DNA from: Anseongella ginsenosidimutans
Lineage (GTDB): Bacteria > Bacteroidota > Bacteroidia > Sphingobacteriales > Sphingobacteriaceae
Direction of reading: 5' to 3'
Assembly (NCBI RefSeq): GCF_008033235.1
Contig: NZ_CP042432.1
Span: forward strand, 3,782,001 to 3,846,000
Length of the DNA: 64,000 bases
The position numbers and the translations under genes were made by a program. Below are positions 8,591-16,687 of the stretch, in pieces (position 1 is the stretch's first letter; every line of letters starts with the position of its first letter). Below the pieces are notes generated by a model that saw nothing but the letters and a program-made list of their open reading frames with translations, made no database searches and was not told the origin of the DNA.

Positions 8591-11342
8591 TAATAATTGT
8601 AATAGTTCCGGCGTTTTGTCAGTTTGAGATCCTGCAGCACTGCCGCGTTCACCCGGAGGTCCATGCTGTAGCTCCTGTATGACCCGAATGGGATCCAGTT
8701 GAATGAAAGCGCCCAGCAATGAAGATCGCGGAAAATGGAAAAGCTGGTTGAACCTACTTCGCCTCTTTCAAAATCATAACTGGTCTGGAAACCGATCTTC
8801 CATTTGGGAGTAAGGCTGAAATCGCCGTTCATATCAAGCGCCTGGGTAGTTCGCTTAACCGGCCCGGCCGCCCTGGACGAATAAGTACCCGGATTGGAAT
8901 AGTTAAAGCTATAGCCAAAACTCAGGCTCCATAAAAGGTTAAAATCCACGAACGCCTCCGGATTGGGATCAACCAGGTACAGCTGTTCCTGCATCGACGG
9001 GTCCAGCCCCCCTACCGGGTTAACGGGCTGACCGGTGGTATTCCCTTCCCCCCGGGAGTTCAGGCTTCCCCGGACAGAAAAACTGAAACGGGTAAGGCGG
9101 GCGAGTTTATTGCTGTGTTTCAAGAGGTAAACCGGTTCGCGCCGGCCGTCAATCACGGCATAAGGGTCAAAAGAACCGTTAAAGCTCATGCTTATCTTTT
9201 CAAACAGCGTAGTCGACCCGGAAAAATTAATATTCGACAGGGGGAATAGTTCATCGGCAAAATTATAGCCTCCGTTGATACTCAGCCTGTCCAGCAGCTT
9301 TACCTTTTTCTCGCCATCCTCTTCACCATCCGTTGTATCGTTCTCGGCCCTAACCTTCATTTCAATGATATTATCGATCGAAAAGTTAAGGGATTTGGAA
9401 ACACCAGCTGAAGGGCCGCCGTAAAGCGTGCCTTCAAAAATGGAATAACGGGTGCGCTCCCCTTCAGCGTTGACGTAATACTGGTAATACCCGAATTTCT
9501 CAGCGCCGAAATCAGGCCGGTAACTGAACCCGATACTTGGTGTGATCACGTGGCGGATAGCCTTTATCTTACCCTTTCTAAAATTCAGCTCCCCGAATAT
9601 CCGGGTGTTCATTCCCAGCGAAAGGCTATAATCCCTGGATGCCTGGAAGCCTTTCACTGTATCGGTAATTACCCGGTCCACACCCGGGTCATAGTATTTC
9701 CGGAAGGATTTAAAAGACCAGCGTTCATTATAATTGAAGCTGGGAGAGACAAAGAAGTAATTGAATAAGTTGAAGGATGTGCTGACAGGAATGCTGTGGC
9801 GGATACCTGTCTGCAATCTATCCAGGGTCTGCGGAGAGAACAGGATGGAATCGCCGGTAGATACCCGGTTATCGGCTTGCAGGGAATAGCTCATACCAAT
9901 CCGGTGGTACCATTTCTGGGCCCCCACCCTGTTCTTTGAGTCAAATGGCGTTATCCGCGAAACATTAAAGGACAGCGTGGGCAAACCAATGCTCACCTGG
10001 CCGGTGGATACGTCCTGGCTATGATTGGCCGACGCAGAGAGGCTGAAAGGGCTGTTAAGCCAGGTCTTGGAATAATTAATACCCGAAGCCAGGGTATTAC
10101 GCGCCTTATCCTGGAGGTTAAAATCTGTGGTATTCTGGTAATACTTGCTGGAACCGGCGTTCACGTTTGCGCTGAAATTTGTCCCCGTGCCCCTGTTGGA
10201 CTGGCTGTGGCTCCAGCGGATATTAAACTGCTTTCCAAGGCTGTATCCCCCGGTAGCATCGTTAGGAAACTTCCGCCTGAGATAATCAAAGCTAAAATTT
10301 CCGTTGAACCGGTACCGCCAGGAATACCTTGAGGAAGCCCGGACGCCGTAACTGCCAAGGGAGTACATTTCGCCCAGCACCGACAGGTCAAAATGATCGC
10401 TCAGGCCCAGGTAATAACCGAAGTTTTCGGCCGAAAACCCCAGGGAAGCGTCTTCCCGGATGCTTGGAAAAATTATCCCGGAAGCACGTTTCTGGGTTTT
10501 CGGGAAAAAGCCGAAGGGTACGCCCAGGGGAAGCGGAATGCCTTCTATGAATAAATTAGCCGGCCCGGTAATTATCTGATTTTCTTTTACTTTCGTTTTA
10601 TAAAGGCGGATACCGAAGTGCGGATGAGCAGGGTTGGTACAGGTCGTGTAAATCCCGTCCTGGATATAAGCCACCCTGTGTTCATCCACTTTACTCTTAC
10701 CCCCCGGATATAGCCCTCCCCTTCTGCAGTAAGGCTGTTCCAGGCAAATGCACGGCGCGTTTCAAAATTGTATTTCAGGCTGTCGGCAGTGATCTCCTGC
10801 CCGCCCTGCACCATTTTCGGCCGCCCGTAATAGCGGCCCAGGCTGTCTTTCAAGCCGGTGGCGAATATTTCCTTTTTTACGTTATTGATCCGGATATATT
10901 CGGCATTCAGCGTAATATCCAGGTATTCTATGTAGGCATTCCCCCTCAGCACCGTATATTTGTCGTTCAGGTAATAGGTGATTGACTTCTCTGCCTTGGA
11001 AAGGATCTGCGCCTCCAGGCCGCCTTTGGTGGTATCTGCAGGGGCGCCGGAAGTGTCGGCAGCATTTTCCAGCCCGCCGGCTATAGGTACAATTCCTAGT
11101 GAATCCTGCGTTAAACTAATGGAGTCAGCGCTGAGTACCGCGGTACCGGGAAGACTGTCCGCAGACACGGGTGTCAGCAGCGGAATACTATCAGCGCCCG
11201 GCGCGCCTTTGGGAAGCGTATCGGCCGGAGGCCCGTCCTGCAGGGCAGAATATGGCCGAAGGCCGGAAGCAGCATACATTTCCCCCGCCAGGAAGCACAC
11301 GGTTATCAACAGAAGTGGAAAAATGCAGCTTTTTTGTTTCAA
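8590..11342 (-). CDS. lptD: LptD/OstA-like LPS-assembly outer membrane protein, split by a frameshift
   Basis: The gene encodes the large outer-membrane protein that inserts lipopolysaccharide into the outer leaflet. The first part (11342 to about 10690) gives a signal peptide, an Asp/Ser-rich linker and an OstA-like domain (LNDKYTVLRGNAYIEYLDITLNAEYI). The second part (about 10689 to 8590, roughly 700 residues) continues with VDEHRVAYIQDGIYTTCTNP and a beta-barrel rich in aromatic strands. The two are in different frames. Adding one base to the short A-run near 10690-10693 joins GVRVK to VDEHRVAYIQDG as in homologues. Because LptD is normally essential, a sequence error is likelier than a true pseudogene. 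It is coupled to cinA. Confidence 0.85.
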
Positions 11343-11387
11343 TGTATTGTTCGAATATTATTTTTGCAAGATAAATTTTAACCGGTC

Positions 11388-11395
11388 CAAAGTTA
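11388..11395 (-). promoter_or_regulatory. -7 box upstream of lptD
   Basis: TAACTTTG on the minus strand matches TAnnTTTG and would start a transcript near 11381, about 38 bases before the lptD ATG. On the other strand TATTTTTG at 11359-11366 may serve the divergent amidase gene. I see no clear -33 element for either. Confidence 0.4.
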
Positions 11396-11447
11396 AGAAA
11401 AGGCTTAGAAAAACTTGTTTTTTGTAAGAAAGGGAAAAAATAGAAAG

Positions 11448-12263
11448 ATGAAAAGGATTTTAGGCGCTTGCACCCTCATTACGTTATTGATATCTACCGC
11501 GGCCCTCGCCGGAACAATTGATACGACCAGTATTGGAAAAGAAGATAATTTTTCCGGCGGCTATGCCCTAAAAACAGTAGTACTTGACGCGGGGCACGGG
11601 GGGCACGACCCCGGAACCAACTGGGCAGGGGTTTACGAAAAGCACATTGCCCTGTCCATCACTCTGAAAGTGGGCAAGCTGATCAAAGAAAATATGCCGG
11701 ATGTAAAAGTGATCTACACCCGGGACGATGATACCTTCGTGGAATTATACGAGCGGGCGAATATTGCCAACAGAGCCCATGCAGACCTGTTTATTTCCAT
11801 TCATTGCAATGCTAATAACAGCACGAGCCCTTACGGAAGCGAAACCTATACACTTGGACTGCACCGTACCGAAGACAATTTCGAAGTCGCAAAGAGAGAG
11901 AACCAGGTAATTTACCTGGAAGAAAATTACAAAGAGAACTATCATGGCTTTGATCCCAATTCCCCGGAGTCCTACATTATTTTCTCTCTTTATCAAAGCC
12001 AGAACATGGCCAACAGCATTTCCCTGGCTGCCCGGATCCAGCAGGAATTCAAGAGCGCCGGCCGTCATAACCGCGGGGTAAAACAAGCTGGCTTCCTGGT
12101 GATCCGGGAAACCTCCATGCCTTCGGTACTGGTAGAAACAGGATTTGTATCCAATGCAAATGAACGAAAGTTCCTGAATTCCTATGAAGGGCAAATGAAG
12201 ATGGCACGCTCGATCTATAACGCGTTCAAGTCTTATAAGACAAGTGTGGAATCGGCCAATTAG
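11448..12263 (+). CDS. N-acetylmuramoyl-L-alanine amidase (Amidase_3)
   Basis: This is a zinc-dependent amidase that cuts the bond between muramic acid and the peptide stem of peptidoglycan. The protein has a signal peptide (MKRILGACTLITLLISTAALA) and one amidase-3 domain. It shows the zinc ligands in LDAGHGGHDPGT, the glutamate in YEKHIALSI, the histidine in ISIHCNAN and the catalytic glutamate in VLVETGFVSN. The ATG at 11448 is preferred to an in-frame ATG at 11415 because it begins the signal peptide and follows a purine-rich stretch. There is no SPOR or LysM domain. The 271 residues are compact for the family. Confidence 0.93.
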   Translation: MKRILGACTLITLLISTAALAGTIDTTSIGKEDNFSGGYALKTVVLDAGHGGHDPGTNWAGVYEKHIALSITLKVGKLIKENMPDVKVIYTRDDDTFVELYERANIANRAHADLFISIHCNANNSTSPYGSETYTLGLHRTEDNFEVAKRENQVIYLEENYKENYHGFDPNSPESYIIFSLYQSQNMANSISLAARIQQEFKSAGRHNRGVKQAGFLVIRETSMPSVLVETGFVSNANERKFLNSYEGQMKMARSIYNAFKSYKTSVESAN

Positions 12264-12338
12264 CCGGCCCGACTTGAAATATTTTTCCCGGAAGCAAGGT
12301 AAAAACCCTATTTTAGTACGGAATCTTGAATTTTACGT

Positions 12339-13286
12339 ATGAGAATAGCAAAGGAAACTAAAATAGGGATACTGGCGGCGGTGGCTATTGCCACATTGAT
12401 CATCGGCTATAACTTCCTGAAAGGAAACGATGTATTCTCATCCAGCCAGCAGTTTTATGCAATTTACGACCGCGTTGACGGGCTTACCGCGTCCAAACCA
12501 ATTTTTGTGAACGGCTTTCAGGTGGGAAGAGTGGCGAAACTGGAATTATTGCCCGGCAAACAGATCCGGGCTACCCTGGAAGTAAACGAGGACATTCCCA
12601 TTCCCGCCAATACGATCGCAGAGATCCAAAGCACCGACCTGCTCGGATCAAAAGCCATTTACTTCGTACTGGGCAATTCGGATCAAATGGCCGCCGACGG
12701 CGATACCCTGGCCTCTAATGTGGAAAAGAGCCTGGCCGAATCCGTCAACCCGGTTAAAGACAAGGCCGTGGTCATGCTTGACAAGATCGACTCTATTCTT
12801 ACGGCCCTGAACTCGATTATGAATCCACAATTCCAGGAAAACATCAATCAAAGCCTGGTAAGCATTAACAATACGCTGCAATCGCTGGAAAGCACTAGTA
12901 AGAAAGTCGATAATATCGTAGGCAGCGGGGCGCAGCGGCTGCAGACTATTCTTGCGAATGTAGAGTCCATCACCACGAATCTCCGCGAAAACAACGAGCA
13001 GATCACGGGCATCCTCGCCAATATCGAGCAGGTTACGGATCAGGTGGCCGCGGGCAAGCTCCGGGAAACATTAAACAATGCCAACCAGGCTACCGGACAG
13101 CTGGCAGCCATGATGGAAAAGATCCAGAACGGCGAAGGTTCGCTGGGGGCATTGTTGAATGACGAGGCGCTTTACAAGAATCTCAACAATTCCGCGGAAA
13201 GCCTCGACAAACTTATGATCGACCTGCGTGAAAACCCCAAAAGGTACGTCCATTTTTCTCTCATCGATTTCGGAAAAAATAAATAA
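12339..13286 (+). CDS. MlaD/MCE-domain family protein
   Basis: The 315-residue protein has one N-terminal membrane anchor (IGILAAVAIATLIIGYNFL) followed by an MCE domain (about residues 38-115: YAIYDRVDGLTASKPIFVNGFQVGRVAKLEL). The rest is a long helical coiled region with repeated NI..ITTNLREN-like segments. MCE proteins form hexameric rings that shuttle phospholipids across the envelope together with an MlaE permease and MlaF ATPase. Neither partner is adjacent here. It follows the amidase by 75 bases on the same strand and may share its transcript. Confidence 0.9.
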   Translation: MRIAKETKIGILAAVAIATLIIGYNFLKGNDVFSSSQQFYAIYDRVDGLTASKPIFVNGFQVGRVAKLELLPGKQIRATLEVNEDIPIPANTIAEIQSTDLLGSKAIYFVLGNSDQMAADGDTLASNVEKSLAESVNPVKDKAVVMLDKIDSILTALNSIMNPQFQENINQSLVSINNTLQSLESTSKKVDNIVGSGAQRLQTILANVESITTNLRENNEQITGILANIEQVTDQVAAGKLRETLNNANQATGQLAAMMEKIQNGEGSLGALLNDEALYKNLNNSAESLDKLMIDLRENPKRYVHFSLIDFGKNK

Positions 13287-13337
13287 ACGCTTTCTCAAAA
13301 GGGGGAACCGTATCACGCTCCCGGAAAGCATGCAGGT

Positions 13338-14630
13338 ATGTTAGCTGAAGTATTCATCATTCTTTTTCTGATCCTCCTGAACGGCATTTTCGCCGCTTCA
13401 GAGATCGCGCTTGTTTCCAGCCGGAAAACAAGACTGGAGCTATTTATAAAAAAGGGAAACCGTGCAGCAACGGAAGCCATGAAGCTGCACCGTTCGCCAA
13501 ACAAGTTCCTCTCAACCGTTCAGATCGGCATTACCTTAATCAGCATCCTGACGGGTCTGTACAGCGGGGCCGCCTTTGCGCCGTTTTTTAAACAGTTCTT
13601 CGTGGAAATTCCTCTTCTGGCTCCTTATAGCGAAAATATATCGGTGGCGCTGGTGGTTATCATCATTACTTTTTTAACCCTGGTTTTCGGCGAGCTGGTG
13701 CCTAAGCGGGTGGGGCTGATCATTCCTGAAAAATTTGCGATGGCGGTTGCCTGGCCAATGACCTTCCTGGGCCGGATGGTAGCGCCCTTTGTCTGGCTGC
13801 TCAGCACAACTACCGATCTCATAATCCGCCTTTTCAATATTCGCTCTGACAAAAACCAGGTGACCGAAGAAGAGATCAAAGCGCTTGTAGAAGAAGGTGT
13901 GAGCGCCGGCGCGATCGAAGAAATTGAACACCAGATCGTGGACCGGGTATTTAACCTGGGCGACAAGAGGGTGCTTAACCTTATGACTTACCGGAGTGAT
14001 ATTGTCTGGCTGGACATTAACGAAGATCCGGAATTGCATAAAAAGACCATCCTGGAAAGCAACCATAATGTGTACCCTGTCTGCGACGGGGAAATTGACA
14101 ATATCCTGGGCATCGTTACCGTTAAAAAGCTCCTGAATATTTACCTGGGCGGCGAAAACCCGGGGTTAAAATCACTGCTCAGCCCCGCCTCCTTCATCCA
14201 TGAGACAGCTTCCGCCTACCAGGTACTGCGGCAATTCAGGCAAAACAAGACACATCACGCCTTTATCATTGACGAATATGGTTCCCTGGAGGGTATGATT
14301 ACCCTGAATGACCTGCTTTATACGCTGGTAGGCACCATTTCGGGCGATGGCTTTTCAGGAAATGAAAAAGTACAGCGGGAAGACGGCAGCTGGCTGATCG
14401 ACGGGCAATACCCGCTGACCGACTTTCTGCAGGAGTTCGATCTTTCAGCCGCCGCCGATGAAATCAGGGGAGTAAACACATTAGCCGGCTTTATGATACT
14501 GCAGCTCCGGCGCCTGCCTCAAACCGGCGAAAAGCTTACCTGGAATGATCTCGAACTGGAGATAATGGACATGGACGGAAGGCGGATTGATAAAATACTG
14601 GTGAGGATCGTGAAAAAAGGAGAGGAATGA
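13338..14630 (+). CDS. Hemolysin-family CNNM/CorC transmembrane protein
   Basis: The 430-residue protein has the CNNM (DUF21) membrane domain (residues 1-190, with FILLNGIFAASEIALVSSRK), two CBS motifs (about 210-335, including MTYRSDIVWLDINED and FIIDEYGSLEGMITLNDLLY) and a CorC/HlyC C-terminal domain (about 350-425). Relatives are linked to magnesium or cobalt efflux. Some Bacteroidota members are named gliding motility protein GldE, but nothing here supports that name. The start at 13338 leads directly into the first membrane helix. Confidence 0.92.
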   Translation: MLAEVFIILFLILLNGIFAASEIALVSSRKTRLELFIKKGNRAATEAMKLHRSPNKFLSTVQIGITLISILTGLYSGAAFAPFFKQFFVEIPLLAPYSENISVALVVIIITFLTLVFGELVPKRVGLIIPEKFAMAVAWPMTFLGRMVAPFVWLLSTTTDLIIRLFNIRSDKNQVTEEEIKALVEEGVSAGAIEEIEHQIVDRVFNLGDKRVLNLMTYRSDIVWLDINEDPELHKKTILESNHNVYPVCDGEIDNILGIVTVKKLLNIYLGGENPGLKSLLSPASFIHETASAYQVLRQFRQNKTHHAFIIDEYGSLEGMITLNDLLYTLVGTISGDGFSGNEKVQREDGSWLIDGQYPLTDFLQEFDLSAAADEIRGVNTLAGFMILQLRRLPQTGEKLTWNDLELEIMDMDGRRIDKILVRIVKKGEE

Positions 14631-14663
14631 CAGGGGATCCTTTCATATTCCCTTGCGATTTTC

Positions 14664-14671
14664 TATCTTTG
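14664..14671 (+). promoter_or_regulatory. -7 box of the SRP RNA gene
   Basis: TATCTTTG matches TAnnTTTG and ends immediately before the first stem of the SRP RNA, placing the transcription start at about 14675-14678, as expected for a stable RNA. Confidence 0.6.
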
Positions 14672-14674
14672 TGC

Positions 14675-14772
14675 GGGGTAAGTCTTATACGGCCAGCTCC
14701 TGCTGAATCCCCCAGGTCCGGAAGGGAGCAAGGGTAGGCGGTTGAGCGGCGCGATATAAGTAGCTTACCCTT
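14675..14772 (+). ncRNA. ffs: Small (4.5S-type) signal recognition particle RNA
   Basis: The RNA contains the conserved SRP domain IV core (GGTCCGGAAGGGAGCAAGG at about 14715-14733), which binds Ffh. Its ends pair as GGGTAAG (14676-14682) with CTTACCC (14764-14770), closing one long hairpin of about 98 bases, the size of the small bacterial form without an Alu domain. It is followed by a run of seven T residues (14771-14777), which acts as the terminator tail. A -7 promoter box lies just upstream. Confidence 0.93.
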
Positions 14773-14817
14773 TTTTTATTTCTCTCTGTCAAGTCTGAAT
14801 AAACAACAAAAAAATAT

Positions 14818-15489
14818 ATGAAATTCTTTATAGATACCGCAAACCTTGATCAGATCCGGGAAGCGCAGGATCTCGGGGTACTGAACGGGGTGACCACCAA
14901 TCCTTCTCTCATGGCGAAAGAAGGGATCACCGGAGAAGAAAATGTCCGGGCGCATTATAAAGCTATTTGCGAAATCGTAGATGGGGATGTAAGCGCTGAA
15001 GTGATCGCAACCGACCTGGAAGGCATTATCAGGGAAGGCGAATCCCTTGCGGCGCTTCACCCAAAAATCGTCGTAAAAGTTCCTATGATCCGGGAAGGCG
15101 TAAAAGCGCTGAAGTATTTTTCCGGTAAAGGCATCCGCACCAACTGCACGCTGGTATTCTCAGCCGGACAGGCGCTGCTGGCAGCGAAAGCAGGAGCCAG
15201 CTATGTCTCCCCTTTCATTGGAAGGCTTGACGATATTTCTACCGACGGCTTGCAACTGATCGAAGATATCCGCCTTATTTACGATAATTACGGATTTGAA
15301 ACAGAAATACTTGCGGCTTCCGTGCGGCACCCTGTTCACATTCTTGAATGCGCCAAAATAGGCGCTGACGTAATGACGGGACCGCTGTCAGCCATTCTCG
15401 CCCTGCTCAATCATCCGTTAACGGATAAAGGGCTGGCCCAGTTCCTGGCGGATCATGCGAAGGCCAATAAACTGCAGGAAACCGCATAA
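14818..15489 (+). CDS. fsa: Fructose-6-phosphate aldolase / small transaldolase
   Basis: The 223-residue protein is a short class I aldolase of the TalC/MipB/FSA type. It shows the N-terminal [13 protein letters not shown], the GVTTNPSL motif, the Schiff-base lysine in KIVVKVPM and the [14 protein letters not shown] segment. Members cleave fructose 6-phosphate to dihydroxyacetone and glyceraldehyde 3-phosphate, or act as transaldolases. Sequence alone does not separate the two, and many Bacteroidota copies are annotated as transaldolase. The gene stands alone between the SRP RNA and a bidirectional terminator. Confidence 0.9.
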   Translation: MKFFIDTANLDQIREAQDLGVLNGVTTNPSLMAKEGITGEENVRAHYKAICEIVDGDVSAEVIATDLEGIIREGESLAALHPKIVVKVPMIREGVKALKYFSGKGIRTNCTLVFSAGQALLAAKAGASYVSPFIGRLDDISTDGLQLIEDIRLIYDNYGFETEILAASVRHPVHILECAKIGADVMTGPLSAILALLNHPLTDKGLAQFLADHAKANKLQETA

Positions 15490-15672
15490 GGCCTCCGGCC
15501 GGGCAAAAATTCAGGCATACGGCGAATAAGGGCATTTGCGGCATTTCCTGAGATCTGGTGACCTTTGGAAAGTGACAAAGACCGGCCCTTATAGAAATTA
15601 TGCCGACCCGCCCGATACAGCAGCTGCAACACGGGCAGTACAGCAGCGACTCAAAACCAAGGGTACTAAAAC

Positions 15673-15705
15673 AAAAAAACTCAGAATTTATCTCTGAGTT
15701 TTTTT
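15673..15705. terminator. Bidirectional intrinsic terminator between fsa and the RRM gene
   Basis: The arms AAAAAAACTCAGA (15673-15685) and TCTGAGTTTTTTT (15693-15705) give a hairpin with A-runs and T-runs on both sides, so it can stop transcripts from both converging genes. The spacer 15490-15672 shows no gene. Confidence 0.85.
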
Positions 15706-15728
15706 GTTTCGGAATTATTTTAACCTGA

Positions 15729-16019
15729 TTAGTATCTTCTCGAACCAAAATTGCGCTGAGGCCTTGGAGCCCTCTCTTCGCGCGGACGAGCCTGGTTAAC
15801 CACCATGGTACGTTCACCAAGGGTTTGTTCATTGAGACTGTCAATGGCTTGTTGCGCCTCAGACTCTTCCGGCATTTCAAGGAATGCGTATCCTTTACTC
15901 CTGCCTGTGTCTCTGTCACGAACAATTTTAACAGAATCTACGCTTCCGTATTGTTCGAATACTTCCTTTAGCTCTTCTTCAGAGATTTTGTAACTTAAGT
16001 TACCTACATAAATGTTCAT
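15729..16019 (-). CDS. RRM-type RNA-binding protein
   Basis: The 96-residue protein is a single RNA-recognition motif, with RNP2 (IYVGNL, residues 3-8) and RNP1 (KGYAFLEM, about 42-49), followed by a basic Arg/Pro tail (RPREERAPRPQRNFGSRRY). Such small RRM proteins are abundant in Bacteroidota and bind single-stranded RNA, probably affecting mRNA stability or translation. The leader of about 50 bases contains a small hairpin (TGCCTGGAGGCA), and TACCTTTA (16078-16071) is a one-mismatch -7 box. The leader could give temperature or autogenous control, which is inference. Confidence 0.9.
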   Translation of the reverse strand: MNIYVGNLSYKISEEELKEVFEQYGSVDSVKIVRDRDTGRSKGYAFLEMPEESEAQQAIDSLNEQTLGERTMVVNQARPREERAPRPQRNFGSRRY

Positions 16020-16124
16020 AAAAAAAATTTAAATAACGCTGCTGCCTCCAGGCATGATCTACAACTTCTGTAAAGGTACAGAAATAAAAAACAAAAAACC
16101 TAATGTTGGTAAAAAATTAAATTT

Positions 16125-16610
16125 TTAATTTATTTCGTCCATAATACTCAGCAGGGACTGATCGCTTTCGATCAAAATTCCATGAATTCCCACTTTTTCA
16201 GCGGCCTCCACATCCCGCTCCCTGTCCCCGATCAAATAGGAACGCGAAGGATCAATATCAAACCTGGCCAGCGCTTTTTCCAGCATTAGCGAACCTGGTT
16301 TTCTGCAGAGCGAGTTCCCCGTATGCAGGGGATGCTGCGGAGAATAATAGATTTCGCTCAGCGTTACCCCTTCCCTGCTTAATTCTTCCCTGAGTTTTTC
16401 ATGCATGCGATGCAGCACTTCATGGCTGTACCAGCCTTTGGCGATCCCTCCCTGATTAGTTACCACGATCAACAGGAATCCTCTGTCCCGGAGTATCCTC
16501 AATGCCTTTGCTACGTCCGGCAATACCTCAAAATCTTCCAGCCGGCAAACGTAATCTCCCAGTTCCCGGTTCAAAACACCATCACGATCTAAAAAGACTG
16601 CTTTATTCAT
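16125..16610 (-). CDS. gmhB: HAD-IIIA phosphatase, GmhB-like (heptose bisphosphate 7-phosphatase)
   Basis: The 161-residue enzyme has the HAD nucleophile motif FLDRDGVLN (D8, D10), the second motif VVTNQGGIAKG and the acidic motif IGDRERDVEAA. This matches D-glycero-D-manno-heptose-1,7-bisphosphate 7-phosphatase, an ADP-heptose pathway enzyme for LPS cores. The zinc-binding loop of E. coli GmhB (CPHHP...CDCRKP) is largely lost here (SPQHP...SLCRKP), with one of the cysteines retained. It therefore probably folds without zinc, and its substrate may differ from heptose bisphosphate. No other heptose gene is adjacent, although a GT9 glycosyltransferase lies at 47705. Confidence 0.75.
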   Translation of the reverse strand: MNKAVFLDRDGVLNRELGDYVCRLEDFEVLPDVAKALRILRDRGFLLIVVTNQGGIAKGWYSHEVLHRMHEKLREELSREGVTLSEIYYSPQHPLHTGNSLCRKPGSLMLEKALARFDIDPSRSYLIGDRERDVEAAEKVGIHGILIESDQSLLSIMDEIN

Positions 16611-16687
16611 GGATGTAAAACAAGGAAATTAAATTTTATTTGCCAACTTACGGCATTTGAATATTTTTACAACCTAATCTTTCATAA

